Positions 9,116 to 18,047 of a stretch of 64,000 nucleotides of DNA are shown here, piece by piece (the first letter of the stretch is position 1; the number at the start of each line of letters is the position of its first letter). The translations under genes were made by a program, and so were the position numbers. Location of the stretch: positions 62,001-126,000 of the forward strand of contig JACKJK010000007.1 of the NCBI GenBank assembly GCA_020637985.1. The letters are read 5' to 3'. The DNA is from Rhodobiaceae bacterium. Its GTDB lineage: Bacteria > Pseudomonadota > Alphaproteobacteria > Rhizobiales > Tepidamorphaceae. The notes beneath the pieces are model-generated. The model ran no database searches. It was not told the DNA's origin and was given only the letters and a program-made list of their open reading frames with translations.

Positions 9116-10408
9116 ATGTACGACCGGAACGCCCCTGTTTCAGGCGGATTTCGCACTGTCATGGTGCTGGCAGCGGGGCTCGTTGCCGGACTGCTGGCGG
9201 CTTCGCCAATGGCGGCAATGGCGGGCGGGCGGGGAGATGCGTCCGAGATCATCGTCGACTACTCGGCAAGCGGGCGCCAACAGTACGACGCCACGTCCCG
9301 GGAACTGGAAGCGCGGCTGGCAGCGACGCCGCCGATCCTGTCCCAGCAGACGATCTATTTCACCCAGATCGCCATCAAGCGCTACGAAGATATCGCTGCG
9401 GCCGGCGGCTGGCCGCAAGTGCAGACGAAGGACGTGCTGCGGCTTGGGAACAATTCCGCGACGGTTGCGCAACTGCGCCGGAGGCTGGTCGCCAGCGGCG
9501 ATCTCGATCCCGGCTACAGCCTGTCGCATTTCTTCGATTCACCGTTGCAGACGGCGGTTCGCAATTTCCAGCTCCGGCATGGCCTGTTTACCGACGGCGC
9601 GGTGGGACGCGAAACGCTCGCGGCGCTCAACGTTCCCGTCGAGGAGCGGCTGAAGCAGTTGCGCACCAACCTGGTGCGGCTGAGCGCGATGGGCGGCGAC
9701 CTCGGCCAGCGCTACGTGATGGTCAATATCCCCGGTGCGGAGATCGAGGCGGTCGAGAACGGTGCCGTGGTCACTCGCCACACCGCGATCGTCGGCAAGA
9801 TCGACCGGCCGTCACCGCTGGTGACCAGCCGCATTTCGCAGATCAACTTCAACCCGTTCTGGCACGCTCCCAAGAGCATCGTGCAGAAGGACATCATCCC
9901 GCGCATGCGCGAGGATCCGACGTACCTGTCGAAGTACCGCATCCGCATCTACGACCAGTCAGGCAACGAGATCGACCCGAGCATGGTCAACTGGCAGTCG
10001 GAGGAAGCGGTGGACTACCTGTTGCGCCAGGATCCGGGCGAGCTCAACTCGATGGGTTCGATCCGAATCAATTTCGCCAACAAGCACTCGGTCTACCTGC
10101 ACGACACGCCGCAGCAGTCGCTGTTCGGTTCCAACTACCGGTTCCATTCGTCAGGCTGCGTGCGCGTGCACGACGTGCGCAAGCTGGTCTCGTGGCTGCT
10201 GGAGCCCAACGGCAACTGGACACCGCAAATCGTCGACGCGACGATCGCGTCGGGCGAGCGCATCGACGTCAGCCTCAGTGTCCCGACGCCGATCTACATG
10301 ACCTACATCACGGCGTGGGGCACGCCCGACGGGATCGTGCATTTCCGCCCGGACGTCTACAACCGCGATGCGGCCGGAGATCTTGCGCTTTCGGGGCAGG
10401 ATTCCTGA
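9116..10408 (+). CDS. ldtP: Periplasmic L,D-transpeptidase with peptidoglycan-binding domain
   Basis: Murein L,D-transpeptidase of the YkuD/YcbB-like type, about 430 aa. An N-terminal signal peptide is visible (VMVLAAGLVAGLLAASPMAAMAGG). A peptidoglycan-binding-like segment follows (VAQLRRRLVASGDLDPG through RHGLFTDGAVGRETLAALNVP). The catalytic domain has NFNPFWHAPKSIVQKDIIPRM and the nucleophile motif YRFHSSGCVRVHDV, with Cys in SSGC instead of the more common SHGC. The start is uncertain because three consecutive ATGs (9110, 9113, 9116) follow the repeat block; 9116 has the best spacing from GGCGGGA. It probably makes 3-3 crosslinks or attaches proteins to peptidoglycan, under LdtR control. 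Confidence 0.88.
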   Translation: MYDRNAPVSGGFRTVMVLAAGLVAGLLAASPMAAMAGGRGDASEIIVDYSASGRQQYDATSRELEARLAATPPILSQQTIYFTQIAIKRYEDIAAAGGWPQVQTKDVLRLGNNSATVAQLRRRLVASGDLDPGYSLSHFFDSPLQTAVRNFQLRHGLFTDGAVGRETLAALNVPVEERLKQLRTNLVRLSAMGGDLGQRYVMVNIPGAEIEAVENGAVVTRHTAIVGKIDRPSPLVTSRISQINFNPFWHAPKSIVQKDIIPRMREDPTYLSKYRIRIYDQSGNEIDPSMVNWQSEEAVDYLLRQDPGELNSMGSIRINFANKHSVYLHDTPQQSLFGSNYRFHSSGCVRVHDVRKLVSWLLEPNGNWTPQIVDATIASGERIDVSLSVPTPIYMTYITAWGTPDGIVHFRPDVYNRDAAGDLALSGQDS

Positions 10409-10415
10409 CCACCGC

Positions 10416-10649
10416 ATGGCGGGCCGGGGCAATCCTCCTTCGGTGCGGCCTGGCGGCGCCTCGAACGGGGGCGGGATCATCATCGAAATCATTCCGGTCG
10501 GGCGCATGGTCCGGGTCATCGCCGTGGATGCGGAAACCGGAATCGAAACGACCATCGTAGGGCCTGCCAATGCGGCGCGTGCCGACCTGGAACGGGTCGC
10601 GGTGCGCAAGCTGCGGATGATGCTGGCGCGCGGTTCATCGGCGTCCTGA
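10416..10649 (+). CDS. Small conserved-type protein, DUF6898-like
   Basis: 77 aa from the ATG used here. The core IIIEIIPVGRMVRVIAVDAETGIETTIVGPANAARADLERVAVRKLRMML reads like a compact alpha/beta domain, and I associate it with the uncharacterised DUF6898 family found beside glyA in alphaproteobacteria (number from memory). The first ~20 residues are low complexity, and an in-frame ATG at 10368 inside ldtP would lengthen it, so the start is not firm. Function unknown. Confidence 0.65.
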   Translation: MAGRGNPPSVRPGGASNGGGIIIEIIPVGRMVRVIAVDAETGIETTIVGPANAARADLERVAVRKLRMMLARGSSAS

Positions 10650-10670
10650 GCTATCCTGCCAGGCGGCTTT

Positions 10671-10716
10671 GCCGGGCCTTGCCTGCACAAGGGCAGGAAC
10701 ACGGCCCGGCCGGGAC
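10671..10716 (+). terminator. Interrupted hairpin ahead of glyA, possible terminator
   Basis: GCCGGGCC at 10671-10678 pairs perfectly with GGCCCGGC at 10703-10710, and an inner pair (CCTGC/GCAGG) can extend it. CGGGACTTTTC follows. It lies just after the small ORF and before the glyA promoter candidate. The stem is interrupted and the T-run short, so termination is inferred. Confidence 0.45.
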
Positions 10717-10772
10717 TTTTCATATTTCCCGGCACAAGTCCTTTCCCGCCTGGAAAAATCGTCGCACGCGCT

Positions 10773-10799
10773 TTGCCGCCTGTTGCGCTTTGTGATAAT
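10773..10799 (+). promoter_or_regulatory. Candidate sigma-70 promoter for glyA
   Basis: TTGCCG at 10773 and GATAAT at 10794-10799 are separated by 15-16 bp depending on which hexamer is used. This would give a ~75 nt leader before the glyA ATG. Pattern reading only. Confidence 0.4.
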
Positions 10800-10880
10800 G
10801 CGGCGATCCTTCGTGTTTGCCACGCTGTCGTTCAGGTCGGAGCGTGGCCCATGCGCCATTCCAGCAGGAAGTTCCAGACG

Positions 10881-12155
10881 ATGTCCGATTTCTTCAAGGC
10901 CGATCTTGCCCAAACCGATCCCGAAATCGCGGAGGCGATCCATGGCGAATTCGAACGCCAGCGCGACGAGATCGAGTTGATCGCTTCTGAAAACATCGTC
11001 TCCAAGGCCGTGATGCAGGCGCAGGGCTCGGTGATGACGAACAAGTACGCCGAGGGCTATCCCGGGCGGCGCTACTATGCAGGCTGCGAGCATGTCGACG
11101 TCGCCGAGGCGCTGGCCATCGAGCGCGCCTGCAAGCTGTTCAGCTGCGGCTTCGCCAACGTGCAGCCGCACTCGGGATCGCAGGCCAACCAGGCGGTGTT
11201 CATGTCGCTGATGCAGCCGGGCGACACGTTCATGGGTCTCGACCTGTCCTGCGGCGGCCACCTGACGCACGGTTCGCCGGTGAACCAGTCCGGCAAGTGG
11301 TTCCGACAGGTTCCCTACAAGGTGACGCGGGACACCCACCGCATCGATCTCGACGAGGTGCGCGACCTGGCGCGCAAGGAAAAGCCGAAGGTCATCATCG
11401 CCGGCGGCTCGGCCTATCCGCGCGAAATCGACTTCGCGTCATTCCGCGCGATCGCCGACGAGGTTGGCGCGTCCTTCATGGTCGACATGGCGCATTTCGC
11501 CGGCCTCGTCGCCGGCGGGGCGCATCCCAACCCGCTCGATCACTGCCACGTGGCGACGACGACCACCCACAAGACGCTGCGCGGCCCGCGCGGCGGCATG
11601 ATCCTGACCAACGACGAGGCGCTGGCCAAGAAGATCAATTCCGCCGTCTTCCCAGGGCTGCAGGGCGGCCCGCTGATGCATGTCATCGCGGCCAAGGCGG
11701 TGGCTTTCGGCGAAGCGCTGCGGCCGTCGTTCCGTGATTACGTGGCGCAGGTCGTGGCGAACGCCAAGGCGCTCGCCGAGGCTCTGCGCGCCGACGGGAT
11801 CGATCTCGTTTCCGGCGGCACGGATACCCACTTGGTGCTGGCGGACGTGCGGCCGAAGAAGGTCACGGGCGTCGCCGCCGAGCAGGCGCTGAAGCGCGCC
11901 AACATCACCTGCAACAAGAACGGCGTTCCCTTCGACACCGAGAAGCCGACCGTCACCTCCGGCATCCGTCTGGGCAGCCCGGCGGGCACGACGCGCGGCT
12001 TCGGCGCTGCCGAGTTCACCGAGATCGGGGCGATGATCGCCGACGTCATCAATGGACTTGCGGCGAGCCGCGATGGCGACAACGGCGCGGTGGAAGCGCA
12101 GGTGCGCGAACGCGTTGCGGCTTTGACCAAGCGCTTCCCGATCTACGATCTTTAG
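10881..12155 (+). CDS. glyA: Serine hydroxymethyltransferase
   Basis: PLP enzyme interconverting serine and glycine while loading tetrahydrofolate with a one-carbon unit. Visible landmarks are ELIASENIVS near the N terminus, NKYAEGYPGRRYYAGCE, the SGSQANQAV segment and the PLP lysine in TTTTHKTLRGPRGGMI. 424 aa is the normal length. I start at the ATG giving MSDFFKADLAQTD, which has an AGGAA ribosome site 10 bp upstream; in-frame starts further 5' (10773, 10851) precede any family similarity. First gene of the glyA-nrdR-rib-nusB-thiL cluster. Confidence 0.97.
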   Translation: MSDFFKADLAQTDPEIAEAIHGEFERQRDEIELIASENIVSKAVMQAQGSVMTNKYAEGYPGRRYYAGCEHVDVAEALAIERACKLFSCGFANVQPHSGSQANQAVFMSLMQPGDTFMGLDLSCGGHLTHGSPVNQSGKWFRQVPYKVTRDTHRIDLDEVRDLARKEKPKVIIAGGSAYPREIDFASFRAIADEVGASFMVDMAHFAGLVAGGAHPNPLDHCHVATTTTHKTLRGPRGGMILTNDEALAKKINSAVFPGLQGGPLMHVIAAKAVAFGEALRPSFRDYVAQVVANAKALAEALRADGIDLVSGGTDTHLVLADVRPKKVTGVAAEQALKRANITCNKNGVPFDTEKPTVTSGIRLGSPAGTTRGFGAAEFTEIGAMIADVINGLAASRDGDNGAVEAQVRERVAALTKRFPIYDL

Positions 12156-12209
12156 CGAGCCACGCGCGGGCAGATGTACCCCGCGCAGCAGGCCAACCGG
12201 GATTTCACG

Positions 12210-12707
12210 ATGCGTTGCCCGTTCTGCGGAAGCCAGGATACACAGGTCAAGGATTCCCGGCCCACCGAGGACAATACGGCGATCCGCCGACGGCGGGTGT
12301 GCCCGGATTGCGGCCAGCGCTTCACCACCTTCGAGCGCGTGCAGCTTCGCGAACTGACGGTGGTGAAGAACAATGGCCGGCGCGTGCCCTTCGATCGCGA
12401 CAAGCTCCTGCGGTCGATCCAGGTGGCGATGCGCAAGCGCCCGGTCGATTCCGAGCGCATCGAACGGCTCGTCTCCGGTCTCGTGCGGGCGCTGGAAAGC
12501 ATGGGCGAGAGCGAGATCCCGTCGGCCAGCATTGGCCGCATGGTGATGGAGTCGCTGGCGGAGATCGACCAGGTCGCCTACGTGCGCTTCGCCTCGGTCT
12601 ACAAGAACTTCCACGAAGTGAAGGATTTCGCGGAGTTCATCGGCTCCATGCCGGGCGACGAGGACGATGTCCCGGCACGGCGCAAGAGCCCTGATCTTGA
12701 CGACTGA
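12210..12707 (+). CDS. nrdR: Transcriptional repressor NrdR
   Basis: 165 aa regulator of ribonucleotide reductase genes. The N-terminal zinc ribbon has two CxxC pairs (CPFC and CPDC) around the family stretch DSRPTEDNTAIRRRRVC, and an ATP-cone domain follows from about residue 46 (VVKNNGRRVPFDRDKLLRSI). The start is set at MRCPFC, the invariant N terminus of the family; upstream in-frame codons add residues not seen in NrdR. The end overlaps ribD. No nrd genes lie in the window, so its targets are elsewhere. Confidence 0.97.
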   Translation: MRCPFCGSQDTQVKDSRPTEDNTAIRRRRVCPDCGQRFTTFERVQLRELTVVKNNGRRVPFDRDKLLRSIQVAMRKRPVDSERIERLVSGLVRALESMGESEIPSASIGRMVMESLAEIDQVAYVRFASVYKNFHEVKDFAEFIGSMPGDEDDVPARRKSPDLDD

Positions 12708-13872
12708 CGAACAGTTCATGCGCATCGCGCTGCGCCTTGCGCGGCGCAATCTCGGGCGGGCATGGCCGAACCCTGCGGTGGGCGCGGTCCTCGTCGCGCC
12801 GGGCGATGGCGCAGCCGCCGATATCGTGGGACTGGGCGCGACGGCTGCCGGCGGGAGGCCGCATGCCGAGCGCATTGCCGTCGACATGGCGGGGGAGCGC
12901 GCGCGCGGCGCGACCTGTTACGTGACGCTGGAGCCGTGTGCCCACCACGGCCGCACGCCGCCATGCAGCGATGCGCTGATCGAGGCCGGTATCGCGCGCG
13001 TCGTGGTCGCGATTGCCGATCCCGATCCGCGCGTCGGCGGGCAGGGGATAGCGGTGCTGCGGGCGCATGGCATCGCGGTGACCTGCGGCGTGATGGCGCA
13101 AGACGCGGCGTTGCTCAATGGCGGCCACATCCTGCGCGTGCGCGAAGGCCGGCCGTTCGTGACGCTGAAGCTGGCGCTGACCGCCGACGGATTCATTGCC
13201 GGCGCGAACCATGGGCAAATCGCCATCACGGGCGAGGAGACCCGCACCTACGTGCACATGATGCGGGCGCGCCATGATGCCATCCTGGTCGGGCGAGGCA
13301 CGGTCGCGGCGGACGATCCGGACCTGACCTGCAGGCTGCCGGGGATGGCGGAACTCTCGCCGCTGCGGGTTGTGCTCGACAGCGGTCATGCCATGGCGCC
13401 CGAGGCCGCGATGCTGCGCGACGGTCCGCCGGTTTGGGTGATCGGGGCGCAAGACTGCGCGAAAGCCGCGGCCCTGGAAGCCGCCGGCGCGCGCATTCTG
13501 CCCGTCGCAGCGTCCGGCGGGCGTCCGGCGGTGGCGGCTGTCCTGCAGCGGCTCGCTGCCGAGGGGATCACGCGGCTGATGGTTGAGGGCGGCGGCGAGG
13601 TGGCGGGAAGTTTCCTGTCAAGCGGGCTCGTTGACGAGATCGTGCTGGCGCGCGCGCCGCGGCGCCTTGCCGCGATCGCGCCGCAGGCAGGGCCGGGATA
13701 TGGCGTCGTGTTGCCGCACGAAGATGCCGCCGCGGGTGGCTACGAGCAGAACGACCGCTTCGCCTGCGGGGGCGACGAGATTACGGTCTTGCGCCGGCGC
13801 GGGCTTTGCGCGCATCTGGTGGCGCTTTCGGGCATGGACGAGGTCCGGAGCCTGAAAGCAGAAAGCGGGTAG
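12667..13872 (+). CDS. ribD: Bifunctional riboflavin deaminase/reductase RibD
   Basis: Catalyses the deamination and the sugar reduction that follow GTP cyclohydrolase II in riboflavin synthesis. The N-terminal deaminase carries the zinc site GGRPHAERIA and EPCAHHGRTPPC. The C-terminal reductase starts around PFVTLKLALTADGFIA and contains MRARHDAILVGRGTV. The start is ambiguous: ATG 12667 overlaps nrdR by 41 bp, while TTG 12697 would give MTTDEQFMRIAL, closer to typical RibD N termini. Either way it is tightly coupled to nrdR. Confidence 0.93.
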   Translation: MSRHGARALILTTDEQFMRIALRLARRNLGRAWPNPAVGAVLVAPGDGAAADIVGLGATAAGGRPHAERIAVDMAGERARGATCYVTLEPCAHHGRTPPCSDALIEAGIARVVVAIADPDPRVGGQGIAVLRAHGIAVTCGVMAQDAALLNGGHILRVREGRPFVTLKLALTADGFIAGANHGQIAITGEETRTYVHMMRARHDAILVGRGTVAADDPDLTCRLPGMAELSPLRVVLDSGHAMAPEAAMLRDGPPVWVIGAQDCAKAAALEAAGARILPVAASGGRPAVAAVLQRLAAEGITRLMVEGGGEVAGSFLSSGLVDEIVLARAPRRLAAIAPQAGPGYGVVLPHEDAAAGGYEQNDRFACGGDEITVLRRRGLCAHLVALSGMDEVRSLKAESG

Positions 13873-13878
13873 TGCATC

Positions 13879-14508
13879 ATGTTCACCGGCATCATTACCG
13901 ACGTGGCGACGGTCGTTTCCAGCGAGCCGTCGCCGGCTGGCCGGCGCATGGTCATCGCCAGCGCGTATGATCCCGACGGCATCGACATCGGTGCCTCGAT
14001 CTGCTGTTCGGGCGCCTGCATGACCGTGGTCGAGAAGGGGCGAGACGCGGCCGGGAGGGGATGGTTCGCCATCGACGTGTCGCCGGAATCGCTCAAGCGC
14101 ACCACGTTGGGAACCTGGCAGGCCGGGCGGCGGGTCAACCTGGAACGCTCGCTGGCGATGGGCATGGAGCTGGGCGGGCACCTTGTAACCGGTCACGTCG
14201 ACGCGGTGGCGCGCGTCGCGGAACGTACCGACGAGGGCGGTACGGCGCGGTTCGTCTTTTCAGTGCCGCACGAGCTGGCGCGGTTCATCGCCGGGAAGGG
14301 ATCGGTGGCGCTCGACGGCACGTCGCTGACGGTCAATGACGTCGACGGAGTGACCTTCACCGTCACGCTGATCCCGCACACGCTAGAGGTCACGACCTGG
14401 GGCGAAAAGCGCGCCGGCGACGAGGTCAACCTTGAGGTCGACCTCATGGCGCGCTATGCCGCTCGGCTGATGGAATTCGACACCCCGCCAGGCGCGCGCG
14501 GCGCGTGA
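13879..14508 (+). CDS. ribE: Riboflavin synthase, alpha subunit
   Basis: Dismutates two 6,7-dimethyl-8-ribityllumazine molecules to riboflavin. It begins with the invariant MFTGII and shows the expected internal duplication: two lumazine-binding repeats, with VNLERSLAMGMELGGHLVTGHVD closing the first and VNLEVDLMARYAARL the second. At 209 aa it matches the family. It starts 6 bp after ribD. The cluster order nrdR-ribD-ribE-ribH-nusB is common in alphaproteobacteria. The bifunctional cyclohydrolase/ribB gene is not here. Confidence 0.95.
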   Translation: MFTGIITDVATVVSSEPSPAGRRMVIASAYDPDGIDIGASICCSGACMTVVEKGRDAAGRGWFAIDVSPESLKRTTLGTWQAGRRVNLERSLAMGMELGGHLVTGHVDAVARVAERTDEGGTARFVFSVPHELARFIAGKGSVALDGTSLTVNDVDGVTFTVTLIPHTLEVTTWGEKRAGDEVNLEVDLMARYAARLMEFDTPPGARGA

Positions 14509-14532
14509 CTACCGGCACACTGGATACGCTGC

Positions 14533-14985
14533 ATGACCGACCGACTGCTGATCATTGAATCGCCCTACTATCCGCAGTTCACGGACCCGTTGCGCGAAGG
14601 CGCGATGGCCGCGATCAAGGCGGCGGGCGCGGTTGCCGACACCGTCTCGGTTCCCGGCGTGCTGGAAATTCCGGCGGCTCTGTCGATGGCGGTTGCCGCC
14701 GCGCAGCGCGGGCAGGGGACGGCCTACGATGGCTATGTGCTGCTGGGCTGTGTCATTCGCGGCGAAACCAGCCACTACGACATCGTCGCCAACGAATCCG
14801 CGCGCGCGGTGATGGATCTGGCCGTGACACATCAGCTCGCGGTCGGCAACGGCATCCTGACGGTCAATACCGGCGAGCAGGCCAGGGTTCGCTCCGATCC
14901 CAAGCAGAAGAACAAGGGCGGGGACGCGGCGCGCGCGGCGCTGGCCATGATCGCATTGCGCAAGTGCCTGGCGGGGCTTGCCTGA
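14533..14985 (+). CDS. ribH: 6,7-dimethyl-8-ribityllumazine synthase
   Basis: 150 aa subunit that condenses the pyrimidine and butanone-phosphate precursors to lumazine. Conserved stretches are SVPGVLEIPAALSMA and YVLLGCVIRGETSHYDIVANESARAVMDLA (with the catalytic His), then GILTVNTGEQA. The stop overlaps the nusB start by one base (TGATG), so lumazine synthase and NusB are translationally coupled, as in many bacteria. Confidence 0.96.
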   Translation: MTDRLLIIESPYYPQFTDPLREGAMAAIKAAGAVADTVSVPGVLEIPAALSMAVAAAQRGQGTAYDGYVLLGCVIRGETSHYDIVANESARAVMDLAVTHQLAVGNGILTVNTGEQARVRSDPKQKNKGGDAARAALAMIALRKCLAGLA

Positions 14986-15506
14986 TGACCCGCGAAGCCT
15001 CTCCGCCGAAGGACAAGCCGCGCAAGGGCGCGTCGCGCGCCGGCAACAAGCGCACGGCCGCGCGCCTGGGCGCGGTGCAGGCGCTCTACCAGATGGACAT
15101 CGCCGGTGGCGATCTTCCCTCGACGCTCGCGGAGTTCGAGGCGCACCGGCTCGGCCGCGAACTCGACGGCGAACAGTATGGCGACGCGGATGCCGCCTTC
15201 TTCCGGGATCTGGTGACAGGGGTTGTGCGCGAACAGCTGCGCATCGACCGGCTCGTCGACCGCGTCCTGCAGACTTCCTGGCCGCTGAAGCGCATCGACC
15301 TGACGCTGCGCAACATCCTGCGGGCGGGGTCCTACGAGTTGCTGTATCGCAAGGACGTGCCGGCGCGCGCGGCGATAACCGAGTACGTGGACGTGGCGCA
15401 CGGGTTCTACGAGGATGACGGTCCGCGGCTGGTCAACGGCGTTCTCGATTCGATCGCCCGCGAGGAGCGCGCCGACGAAGTGAGCGCGAAACGCGCAGGC
15501 ACGTGA
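14985..15506 (+). CDS. nusB: Transcription antitermination factor NusB
   Basis: 173 aa all-helical RNA-binding protein that binds boxA with NusE (S10) during rRNA antitermination. Family features are RTAARLGAVQALYQMDIAG near the N terminus, FFRDLVTGV, LRNILRAGSYELLYRKDVPARAAITEYVDVA and the closing RLVNGVLDSIAREER. A lysine/arginine-rich N-terminal extension of about 20 residues precedes the first helix. Starts in the ribH stop codon. Confidence 0.95.
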   Translation: MTREASPPKDKPRKGASRAGNKRTAARLGAVQALYQMDIAGGDLPSTLAEFEAHRLGRELDGEQYGDADAAFFRDLVTGVVREQLRIDRLVDRVLQTSWPLKRIDLTLRNILRAGSYELLYRKDVPARAAITEYVDVAHGFYEDDGPRLVNGVLDSIAREERADEVSAKRAGT

Positions 15507-15522
15507 TGCGCCGGTGGTGCAG

Positions 15523-16509
15523 ATGTTCGACGAAGACGATTTCATTCGCAGGTGCCTGCGCCCGCTTGCCGCGGTGCCCGGTTCGGCCGGGTTGACGGAC
15601 GACGCCGCCGTCATCGATTTCCCGGCTGGCGAGAGCATCGTCGTGACGACGGACATGATCGTCTCGGGCGTGCATTTCCCGCGCGACGAGAAGCCTGCGC
15701 TGGTTGCCGCGCGGGCGCTGCGGGTCAACGTGTCCGATCTCGTCGCCAAGGGCGCCGACCCGCTCGGATACCTGCTGCAGATTTCCGTGCCGGCCGGCAC
15801 GGGCGACGGCTTCGGCGACGATTTCGCTGCCGGGCTTTCCGCGGACCATACCCGCTACGGGCTGAAGCTCTATGGCGGCGACACCGCGGTCGTGCCCGAG
15901 GTGGCTCCGCTCGGCGTCGCGGTGACGATGTTCGGCTCGACGCGGGGCGAGCGCGCGCCACGGCGGTCCGGCGCGTGCCCTGGCGACGTGGTCTTCGTCA
16001 GCGGCGACATCGGAGATGCGGCGCTCGGCCTGATGGTGGCGCGTGGCGACCCGTTCCCGGACATCGGCGCCGGGCATCTCGATTACCTTGAGGCGGCGTA
16101 CCGGCTGCCGCGGCCCCCGTTCGGCCTGCAGGGCGCGATCCGCAAGCATGCGCGCGCCGCGATGGACATCTCGGACGGGCTGGTCGGGGACCTTGCGCGG
16201 CTGTGCCAGACAAGCGGCGTGTCCGCTCGTATCCGCGCCGAGAAGGTGCCGCTCAGCGCCGCCGCGAAGGCAGCCTGCGACAGCGACCCGCGCCTGATGA
16301 AGCTTGTCTTGACCGGCGGAGACGACTACCAGTCGATGGTCATCGTCCCGGTCGACCAGTCCATCTCCTTTGCGCGTGATTGCATGACCTCCGGTTTTCC
16401 GGTCAAGGCCATCGGCACCTGTGGCGACGGGCCACCGGAGGTGGTCGCGATCGGGATGGACGGGCAGCCGATGTCGTTTGCACGGACGCGATACACTCAC
16501 CGCGGCTGA
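15523..16509 (+). CDS. thiL: Thiamine-monophosphate kinase
   Basis: Phosphorylates thiamine monophosphate to thiamine pyrophosphate with ATP. Visible motifs are DDAAVIDFP near residue 26, TTDMIVSGVHFP, RVNVSDLVAKGADPLGYLL, KLYGGDTAV, MDISDGLVGDL and LTGGDDYQ, all typical of the PurM/ThiL superfamily. I use the ATG giving MFDEDDFI (328 aa); two GTG codons just upstream (15514, 15517) are in frame and possible. It follows nusB by a few bases, an arrangement frequent in proteobacteria. Confidence 0.95.
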   Translation: MFDEDDFIRRCLRPLAAVPGSAGLTDDAAVIDFPAGESIVVTTDMIVSGVHFPRDEKPALVAARALRVNVSDLVAKGADPLGYLLQISVPAGTGDGFGDDFAAGLSADHTRYGLKLYGGDTAVVPEVAPLGVAVTMFGSTRGERAPRRSGACPGDVVFVSGDIGDAALGLMVARGDPFPDIGAGHLDYLEAAYRLPRPPFGLQGAIRKHARAAMDISDGLVGDLARLCQTSGVSARIRAEKVPLSAAAKAACDSDPRLMKLVLTGGDDYQSMVIVPVDQSISFARDCMTSGFPVKAIGTCGDGPPEVVAIGMDGQPMSFARTRYTHRG

Positions 16510-16551
16510 GCCGCTTGCGGCTGAGCCGCCAGAAGAACCGGAGCAGGTGCC

Positions 16552-17772
16552 TTGGCCGAAGCCGCCGTCATGGACGACCATGTCGTCGACGACACCATCG
16601 CCAAACGCAACGCGATCGTGCTCGCCGGCGGGCAGATGCTGGGCGGTGCGTGTTCGACGATCCTGATGACCATCAGCGGCATCATCGGGACAACGCTGGC
16701 GCCGCATCCCTCGTGGGCGACGGTGCCGATCACGGCATTCGTGCTTGGGCAGGCGATGACGACGCTGCCGGCGGGCATCTACATGCGCCGGCTGGGGCGC
16801 CGTCTCGGCTTCATGATCGGATCGCTGTTTGCGGTCGCCGGCGGGCTGACCTGCGTTGCCGCGCTGATCTTCGGGCGCTTCGACGTGTTCCTGCTGGGGA
16901 CGGCGCTGTGCGGCTGTTTCCAGGCGCACGTGCAGTACTACCGGTTCGCGGCGGCCGACACCGCCAGCGCCGCCTTCCGCCCCAAGGCGATTTCCTGGGT
17001 GCTCGTCGGCGGCGTCGCGGCTGCGATCCTGGGGCCGCAGCTCGTCATATTCAGCCGCGACCTGCTGGCGCCGGTGACCTTTGCCGGCTCCTTCATGGTG
17101 CTGGCCATCCTCGCCACCATCTCCTTCGCACTGATGACGCAGGTGCGCGGCTCGCGGCCGCGCGCGCGCGGCGGTCCCAGCGGGCGGCCCTTCAGCGAGA
17201 TCCTGCGGCAGCCGCGACTGGTCGTCGCCATCGCCTGCGGCATGATCAGCTATTCCCTGATGAGCCTCGTGATGACGGCGGCGCCGATCGCGATGCTGGC
17301 CTGCAATTATGGCGTCGCGGACGCGGCGCTGGCGATCCAGTGGCATGCGCTCTCCATGTTCGCGCCGAGCTTCTTCACGGGCCACCTCATCAACCGGTTC
17401 GGCAAGGAGCGGGTGGCGGCAACGGGCATGGTGCTGCTGGCCGGCTGCGGGATCGTGTCCCTGTCCGGGGTGGATCTGGCGCATTTCTGGGGAGCGCTGA
17501 TTCTGCTCGGGCTCGGCTGGAACTTCGGCTTTGTCGGCGCAACCGCCATGGTGACCGACTTCTGCCGGCCCGAGGAGCGCAACAAGGTTCAGGCGCTCAA
17601 CGAGTTCTGCGTTTTCGCCTCCGTCGCCACCGCCTCGTTCATGTCCGGGCGATTGCTCGACCTTTTTGGCTGGGAAACGGTCAACATCGCCATCTTCCCC
17701 GGCGTGGCAATCGCGCTGGTGCTGATTTTCCTGCTTTTGCGCCATACGCGGACAAACCCGCACGCGGCCTAG
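16552..17772 (+). CDS. MFS transporter
   Basis: About 400 aa with roughly twelve hydrophobic segments, so an inner-membrane major-facilitator permease. The loop after the second helix carries a recognisable MFS signature (AGIYMRRLGRRLGFMIG), and the N- and C-terminal halves are joined by a basic loop (RGSRPRARGGPSGRPFSEIL). The best ribosome site suggests TTG 16552; ATG 16570 is the alternative. It follows thiL in the same direction, but two copies of GCGGCTGAGCCGC (16502-16514 and 16517-16529) lie between them, the first spanning the thiL stop. Substrate unknown. Confidence 0.85.
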   Translation: MAEAAVMDDHVVDDTIAKRNAIVLAGGQMLGGACSTILMTISGIIGTTLAPHPSWATVPITAFVLGQAMTTLPAGIYMRRLGRRLGFMIGSLFAVAGGLTCVAALIFGRFDVFLLGTALCGCFQAHVQYYRFAAADTASAAFRPKAISWVLVGGVAAAILGPQLVIFSRDLLAPVTFAGSFMVLAILATISFALMTQVRGSRPRARGGPSGRPFSEILRQPRLVVAIACGMISYSLMSLVMTAAPIAMLACNYGVADAALAIQWHALSMFAPSFFTGHLINRFGKERVAATGMVLLAGCGIVSLSGVDLAHFWGALILLGLGWNFGFVGATAMVTDFCRPEERNKVQALNEFCVFASVATASFMSGRLLDLFGWETVNIAIFPGVAIALVLIFLLLRHTRTNPHAA

Positions 17773-18047
17773 CAGCGGGCAGCGGCGGCACAAACGCCTA
17801 TTAGTCCAATTGGCAGGTGCCGGCGCGGCGTTGGCGGTTGCTTCCTCAGTAGAGTTTTGGCAATGTCCGCGCCGACCGAAGGTCCGGCGGGGGCGGGACC
17901 ACGGCGGATGCTGTCCGCCCGAAGGTTTCTGCCAATCGTTCGGCGGTCCGCGTGCCGTTGGAACCGGCACCTACTTTCGGCACAGGATTTGCCGGACATT
18001 CCCTCCTGTACGCCGACATTTCACGTATTCACTCAAGGGTTGGACCC

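Noticed and set aside
16502..16529. Two direct copies of GCGGCTGAGCCGC at the thiL stop as a mobile repeat or terminator
   Set aside because: Short, partly inside the thiL coding end, no T-run; probably local duplication.
15433..17970. 845-codon open frame opposite thiL and the MFS gene
   Set aside because: Shadow frame; the plus-strand genes have clear family motifs.
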